Source: Rotaria sp. Silwood1
Lineage: Eukaryota; Rotifera; Eurotatoria; Philodinida; Philodinidae
DNA length: 64,000 nt
Assembly (NCBI GenBank): GCA_905250075.1
Contig: CAJNOP010000344.1
Coordinates: forward strand, 130,677-194,676
Direction of reading: 5' to 3'
In this document: piece by piece, positions 58,739-64,000 of the stretch
Layout of the letters: each line of letters begins with the position of its first letter
Numbering within the stretch: the first letter of the stretch is position 1
Made by a program: the position numbers and the translations under genes
Notes under the pieces: generated by a model
The model's input: only the letters and a program-made list of their open reading frames with translations
Database searches by the model: none
Told to the model about the DNA's origin: nothing

Positions 58739-59664
58739 ATGTCAAGTAAAGTTCTTTAACAAAAAACATTGTTTTTAATTCTAATTTTTCTTTTTTGATT
58801 ATTCTAGGTTGTCAACATCGACCATTTGAATGTATTCAAATATGTTGTCAAGGAGTGAATAAATGTATAACAAATTTTAATCATTTAACAACAGTTGCTG
58901 ATATAATAAATGTATTACTTAATGATTTATCTGACAAAGAATATTTAACTATAGATGATTGTTCATTATATATAGAATATCATTCGTATTTATTCATTTT
59001 AAAAAAGACAGATTTTATTCAAGATATTGTTTTTCGTTATTCATCATTAGATATTCATTTTAAATTAGAATTAAAAAATAATTTATCATCATTACGTTTT
59101 GCTCAACGTAAAAAAATTCTTCAAACATCTGTAAAACAAACAATAATGTTCAATCCTTATGAACAATTAAAAATACAAGAATTTTTAATTCAAAAACAAC
59201 AAGAAATTATAAATCAATTAACAAAAATTAATAACGATAAAAAGTTTGTTTTATATTCAAAAATTTTATTTTTCTTTAATTTTTATTTCAATTTTAGGCC
59301 AACAAATATAAGACAATCAAGACAAGATGAATATTATCAAGCTATTAATAATCGTGAAACAATGAAATCAACTCGTTCATTATCTCGTGTTCGATTTCGT
59401 CTATCAACTATAACACAGAAACGTGAAATGACATCGCAATCAACAACAGTACTACAAGCGAAGAGTATTTTAAAAAAATCACCTATTCAACGAACTTCAA
59501 GTGTTGATCGTGATATTGATCGATTAATATCATTGAAACAAAGAGATGATAATGATGATAATTTATCAGAACGAAGTACAACTGATTCATGTTTAGGGTC
59601 ACTTTCATCTGAAGATAGTGCCTCTTATTCTATTAAACAACATCAACTTGAGACACTTGTTTAA
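58739..59664 (+). CDS. RA-domain protein, N-terminal RASSF (RASSF7-10)-like (269 aa)
   Basis: Exons 58739-58745, 58808-59243 and 59298-59664. The start exon is only 7 nt (ATG TCA A, then GTAAAG). It joins at an acceptor TTCTAG to GT-TGT, giving MSSCQHRPFECIQ and an 810-nt frame. Residues ~5-90 resemble the ubiquitin-like Ras-association domain of N-terminal RASSF proteins (IQICCQGVNKCITNFNHLTT, then VADIINVLLNDL). A Gln/Lys-rich helix follows (YEQLKIQEFLIQKQQEIINQ), then a basic Ser/Thr/Arg-rich tail. The proposed 54-bp intron (59244-59297) has good splice sites and is open in frame, so its retention would add 18 residues. RA domains of this kind bind Ras-like GTPases. The subfamily assignment is tentative. 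Confidence 0.65.
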
Positions 59665-60952
59665 TTTGTTTTGTTTTTGCATTCGCTAATATAATGTAAT
59701 ATTTTAAATTTGGCAATAAAAATAAAACAAGTTGTTGCCTGTTAAGATTCATGTTTACAAGAGAAAGACTTTTTTGATTGATAATTTGCATAAGATCCCA
59801 TGTACTCTAATCAATTGGCCTGATTTTTTTTTTCTCAGTGACACAGATCTCGTCAAAGATATTATTCATAAGGAATCTGTCAAATAGATACGGTGTAGAA
59901 TTAGCACTATTCATCCCAATGAAAATATATGCTATTGTTCTAAAGTCTCTAAGCCATACTTAGGTATAAACACGTGAAAATGTTAGCTTGTATGCTTCCT
60001 TAGAAGTATAATAAGCCACTGCGACTAAATCGCCCTCGTTTCCTTGACCATTATCAACAAGCAAATATGCACTTTGCAAAATTAATCGGATTTTACCAAT
60101 AGAAATACACGAAGTGAGTCCTGAATTACTTGCTTTGCGCTGCCAGGCACAGCATTCGGCCTTCATATTTTTCGCTGTATGTCAAGGAAAATTATGTCTC
60201 AAGATGATACAAACGTTTTTGAATCTCCGATAAGTTTTTCCAAACACTGATTTGGCCTTCATTTTTTACTGCAAGTGATGAAAAATTTGGTGAGCTGTTT
60301 TGCGATCAGTTGTTATAAGCAGAAAAGATAATGGAAACTTTCGACAACACTGTACTGACTCTTGATGAAATCGTTTATCATTCTTATGTTAATTGAAATC
60401 CGATTGCCGAAAATTGAGAATACTTCGTATCGCATTTATGAAGTTGTTTGCGAGTTTTCTTTTTCTTTTTGATTTTCTGTTACAAGGATTTCGAGAGACA
60501 AAGAGTCAAAAAATACGCAAATAGATGTTCTTGTACTGTTTTATTGGTGCATCGAAAAAACTGATAGATTTCTAAGGAATCTTTTTCTGTATGAAGCTAT
60601 TATAGCGATTTGAACTCATAACAGATCTCTTAAGCTCTTCATATTTGTTATACTAGAAATAGCAGGAGTAAAAATAAAGCTTATTGCAATCCCAGCAACC
60701 GAGTGGATATGTATCTGACTAATAGTGCATTACCATAAATTTTATCCTCTATCTACATAAGACTACAGGAAGCGTTTTACTCTTGATAATCATAGTGTAA
60801 CAAAGGCATATAATTAAGATGTTATAATTGGTTTTGATTTCAAATATTAGAGTTTTCTATGCAACAAGATTTTCTTCGAATCCACACAATCAAAATAACT
60901 TTTGCCTCCTTCAATGCGTCAATAAGATAGTATTAGAAGGTCTGTATTGAGA
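59665..60952. other. gene-poor region downstream of the RASSF-like gene
   Basis: About 1.3 kb. The first ~100 bp hold AATAAA-like motifs (GGCAATAAAAATAAAAC near 59710) suited to polyadenylation of the RA-domain gene. The minus-strand open stretch at 59960-60166 has no recognisable family or splice partners. Confidence 0.45.
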
Positions 60953-61007
60953 GTATGGGTGTGAAGGTGGTTGAACTGAAGCCCCACACCCACACCCACA
61001 TCCCAAA
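60953..61007. repeat. inverted TGTGGG-like repeat abutting a scaffold gap
   Basis: GAGTATGGGTGTGAAGGTGG is followed by CCCCACACCCACACCCACAT and then by unknown bases, so the palindrome stops at the gap edge. Confidence 0.6.
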
Positions 61008-61107
61008 NNNNNNNNNNNNNNNNNNNNNNNNNNNNNNNNNNNNNNNNNNNNNNNNNNNNNNNNNNNNNNNNNNNNNNNNNNNNNNNNNNNNNNNNNNNNN
61101 NNNNNNN
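61008..61107. other. assembly gap (100 N)
   Basis: Exactly 100 unknown bases beginning directly after a TGTGGG-type tract, so a hard-to-assemble repeat is the likely cause. Confidence 0.99.
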
Positions 61108-61203
61108 AATACTGATGAAATATTCAGAAAAAAAACTAAGCAAGAATAAATTCGTTTTCAATTGATAATATAAATCGATGAAGTTAATTAATAATAATCA
61201 TAT

Positions 61204-61269
61204 TTAACAGGGTGTGGGTGGGTGTGGGTCGAAATGCATTTGGACCGACACCCACACCCACACCGTTAA
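61204..61269. repeat. short palindrome with TGTGGG arms
   Basis: The left part TTAACAGGGTGTGGGTGGGT and the right part ending CACCCACACCCACACCGTTAA mirror each other around a small loop (GAAATGCATTTGG). The palindrome includes the TTAAC/GTTAA edges. No coding sequence. Confidence 0.75.
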
Positions 61270-62214
61270 GGTATGAAAAGAAACATTAGTGGCACAGAGG
61301 AGGTGGTACTACCTACCATGATATTTGCTCTTCTCATTGCTCTGAAACGAAGCAGCGATGGTACGGATTCTTTTGCATGATTTGTATACATGATGTACAT
61401 CAACTACCAACAAAGCATGGATGACGAGCGATGCGTATCAATTGCGACTGTTCACTTGTACAATGGAATTCGAGCATAAAAGGACCGTAAACGGCCTAAA
61501 CGATTTTTACAGAAACTTGGAGAGCTATCGGGTACAGTTCTAAAACCGGAAGTGTACGAAAGTCTAGCTCCATTAGTTGTCCCAAAGCACACCTGCCACT
61601 CTAACTGAGAGCATGATCAAAGTCGAAGTGCACTATGACGCTAAGATCCAAGCTGAGGACAAAAATTGACTGCGACTCCTATAAAAAAGAGTACTGGCCC
61701 ATGAAAAACCTTGGGATGATACAGAACAACAAATGACAGCTGGACAAGAATTTTGGCTATACAGAGCTCGTACTATACAGAACCAGTCCGATAGACCTTG
61801 ATATTAAAGTTGAAGTGGATAATGTAACTGACTGTACGATTGACAGTGTAAGTTGTGTCTGAAGCTGACTTCCCACTGAGATAGGTAGCAGAATGACGAT
61901 TTCAACAAGAACATCAACGAAAATAACAACTGAAAAATGAATCATAATCAAAGCAACGATACAGACGACGATGGTAGCTGAGATAGCTGCTAAAAGTGAT
62001 TTCCCGGTTTCTGCGAGGATCAGAAAAGATCCTGAGGTCAAGACTTCATTCGAATGTCGATCTCTGACTAGAAACATGTGTATGGACAGGAAAAGCTTCT
62101 AAAAGTTGCAGTAGAAATCAATATCTACTGTCATACGCAGAAGGAATCGTTAAATTTTCAGCTCGATACCACAACGTTTGACTGAGATATTTACCAAACA
62201 AGGGTCAAAAATAG
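61270..62214. other. unassigned gene-poor region
   Basis: Slightly less AT-rich than its surroundings. An open stretch on the minus strand (61757-62077) contains a hydrophobic segment, but codon use differs from real genes here. It may be remnants of an old mobile element; I cannot identify a family. Confidence 0.4.
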
Positions 62215-62550
62215 GTCATTTTGGTACAAGGATTTCTCAGTCCGGATCCGCCCAACATATTTAAATTTTTTTTTGTTAGAAAGAGCATGCCAGGATGCAA
62301 GGCACCACACAGTCCTTTTTTTAAGATTCTTACTTTTTTAGCGGAGAAAGGAGATCACAAGTCCAATGACTCAAAAAACGCGCCAAAAATGGGTGTCCAG
62401 TCACATAAGTGTCTGTATATATGATAAAAAAGAAAGCTGAATTAAAAAAAAGGACTCTGTGGTGACCTGCATCTCGACGCGCTCTTTCAAACAAAAAAAA
62501 AATAAATATATTGCCCGAGCCGGGACTGAGAATTCCTTGTCCCAAAATCA
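62215..62550. mobile_element. imperfect inverted repeat / foldback element
   Basis: Left arm about 62215-62322 (ACAAGGATTTCTCAGTCCGG, then GAAAGAGCATGCCAGGATGC). Right arm about 62443-62550, its diverged complement (GGACTCTGTGGTGACCTGCA, then GGACTGAGAATTCCTTGTCC). Arms are ~105 bp with many mismatches. Element boundaries and target duplications are not clear, so this may be an old foldback element or two inverted copies of one repeat. Confidence 0.6.
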
Positions 62551-64000
62551 AAAAATCATAAACCGAGAAAAAACGAAAAAGATTTTTGGCTTTTTCCAAA
62601 AATTGCTTATTTTTCGAATAGGGGATGACGGAAATCTTCAAAAATTTTTGGAAAAAACGAGGAACCGATAAAAAATTTTTGTCATTTATGAAAGATCAGA
62701 TCACGGGCTATCTTCCTATGCATTTATCTCAATATCGATGATTCTGACAAAAAGTGACTTTTTTTGAGAGTGGGGAGGCCTTAAGCTCGGTTTTAACAGG
62801 ATCAGCGGTATAAAACAGCATACTAGTGCTTGTGAAGTCTTTATATTTTACCTATTCTGTGCAACGATAGAAAGAAAAATAAATAAAGTCGTGATATAAT
62901 GCACATGTTTTCAACCATCGATTAACTTTATCTTTCTCCATTATTGAAGCTGTCTGATCGATAAGTGATAGAACAAGCGAAGGAATGAAAATATTTTGCG
63001 AGGAAAAAAAACCAGTATGTTTGAATAATATATGATCATTGCTTTACTTCACGTATACGGTTGAATGCACGCAAGCCAAACATTTTTCCGATATGTGCAT
63101 AAGCAAAACAATGCTCTCATTTTCTTTATTAAACAACGCTGATACATTACCTACGTATTACATTCGTCCTTGTTAAATTATTAGCATCAATACAAGAAGC
63201 AAACGTAAGTCTTTTAATACTGCAGTATCTTTCTAAAGCCCTTTTACTCTATTAATATTCAGAAGATTTTTCTATCTTTAAATAATACCACTAACACAAT
63301 GTCGCTTGCTTTACATTCATTTTAAATCCAGTCAGAGGGGACTATTGAATTCGAATAATCATCAAAGGATTCGTGATCTTGTTGAAATCCGCAGGAAACT
63401 TCTAGTTTTAGTAGATTTTCCATATAGGAAGTTTGTTTTCAAGTAAAATAATATCTCAAATTTCGAACTAAACCTTTTTCAACATTAAAGCTTCGCTGTG
63501 ACTTGTCGGTATATCAAGTTTCAACATTCGTTAGGTTATTATCAGATGCAAGTAGTTCCTGCTCTGAAGAAAATAAAGGAGATGTACAGATTCTTCAAGC
63601 TTCTTAACAGTTCCGCGTTTACTCTGTAGCAGAAACCCTGAAAAACGGTTCAGATCAAGCAAAAAATCTGTTGCCAATGGATTTAGAACTGTTTTTTTTT
63701 CTTGCAGGAAGTGCTTTTCAGGAGTTTTGCTGTAAGGTAAAACTCAGAATCTGTTAGAGGCCTAAAAGTTTCTACAAATCTCCTATTTTTCAGAATGCCC
63801 ACGTTCGCTCTGGAAACGTTTCAGATGTTCTCATTTGTATTCTACGCACTACTTGATACGCTCTATCAAACGATGAGAATCAGATTTATGTTGTCTTCTA
63901 CCGTTACTTTCAAATCGAAAAATAATGTATTCTTCCTTCAAGCCATAGAGAACTTCGGAAATATTCCCAGAATTTATTCGTCACGACTTGTCCCATGTCT
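62551..64000. other. unassigned right end of the window
   Basis: About 1.45 kb without a supported gene, RNA or mobile-element end. Several T-runs and short open frames lack coding character. Confidence 0.45.

Noticed and set aside
59960-60166. 68-aa minus-strand open frame
   Set aside because: No splice partners and no family recognised; near a likely polyadenylation region of the RA-domain gene.
61757-62077. 106-aa minus-strand frame with a hydrophobic segment
   Set aside because: Composition and codon use differ from real genes here, and no conserved motif is visible.
1-64000. search for CRISPR arrays, rRNA genes and prokaryotic operons
   Set aside because: None seen. Repeats found are minisatellites, microsatellites or transposon ends, and the genes are spliced eukaryotic ones.

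Overview
The window is AT-rich eukaryotic nuclear DNA. Its genes have many short introns (about 45-80 bp), with GT donors preceding AT-rich introns that end in TTTTAG-type acceptors. Several traits point to a bdelloid rotifer (Rotaria/Adineta-like): a single-exon ADP-ribosyltransferase fused to kinesin-light-chain-type TPRs, a membrane protein with PAN domains, a secreted protein resembling the mainly bacterial DUF2807 family, and interstitial TGTGGG tracts, which is the telomere motif I recall for Adineta. The species assignment is inference. Two 100-N scaffold gaps lie at 6015-6114 and 61008-61107.

Layout. 1-5.3 kb: part of a type II membrane protein gene with two tandemly duplicated PAN/apple exons (+). 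5.3-9.5 kb: gene-poor DNA with a 1.26-kb hAT-like non-autonomous element (7840-9095). 9.5-12.4 kb: the intronless ART-TPR gene (+). 12.4-15.7 kb: gene-poor DNA with a decayed gene fragment. 15.7-24.7 kb: a small-gene cluster holding methylmalonyl-CoA epimerase (-), a RING/B-box/coiled-coil protein (+), a single-pass membrane protein (-), a DUF2807-like secreted protein (-), a putatively myristoylated small protein (+) and a doubtful basic ORF (-).

26-42.2 kb: three conserved housekeeping genes, all on the minus strand, reconstructed exon by exon: PPM1G-type PP2C phosphatase (10 exons, 627 aa), UBE2Z-type ubiquitin/FAT10 E2 (9 exons, 353 aa) and eIF4B (12 exons, 578 aa). 42.6-58.2 kb: a 24-exon plus-strand gene for a ~1571-aa coiled-coil protein, divergent from eIF4B across ~400 bp. 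58.7-59.7 kb: a short RA-domain (RASSF-like) gene. 59.7-64 kb: gene-poor DNA with palindromes and a gap. For every multi-exon gene except the incomplete PAN gene, the proposed splice phases close in frame from start to stop.

The most unusual content is mobile. Three hAT-like non-autonomous elements of different sequence (7840-9095, 31168-31595, 50636-51273) have CAGAG termini and 8-bp target duplications (two perfect, one 7/8). In each, the interior is a GC-rich minisatellite built from the same motif that lies just inside its terminal repeat. A 50-bp miniature of the second family sits at 54114-54163. Two foldback elements (29063-29589, 49773-50134) share CGRGGGAACAT ends and 3-bp duplications. 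An internally deleted mariner lies at 43468-44013. The large introns of the coiled-coil gene are where most of these insertions sit.
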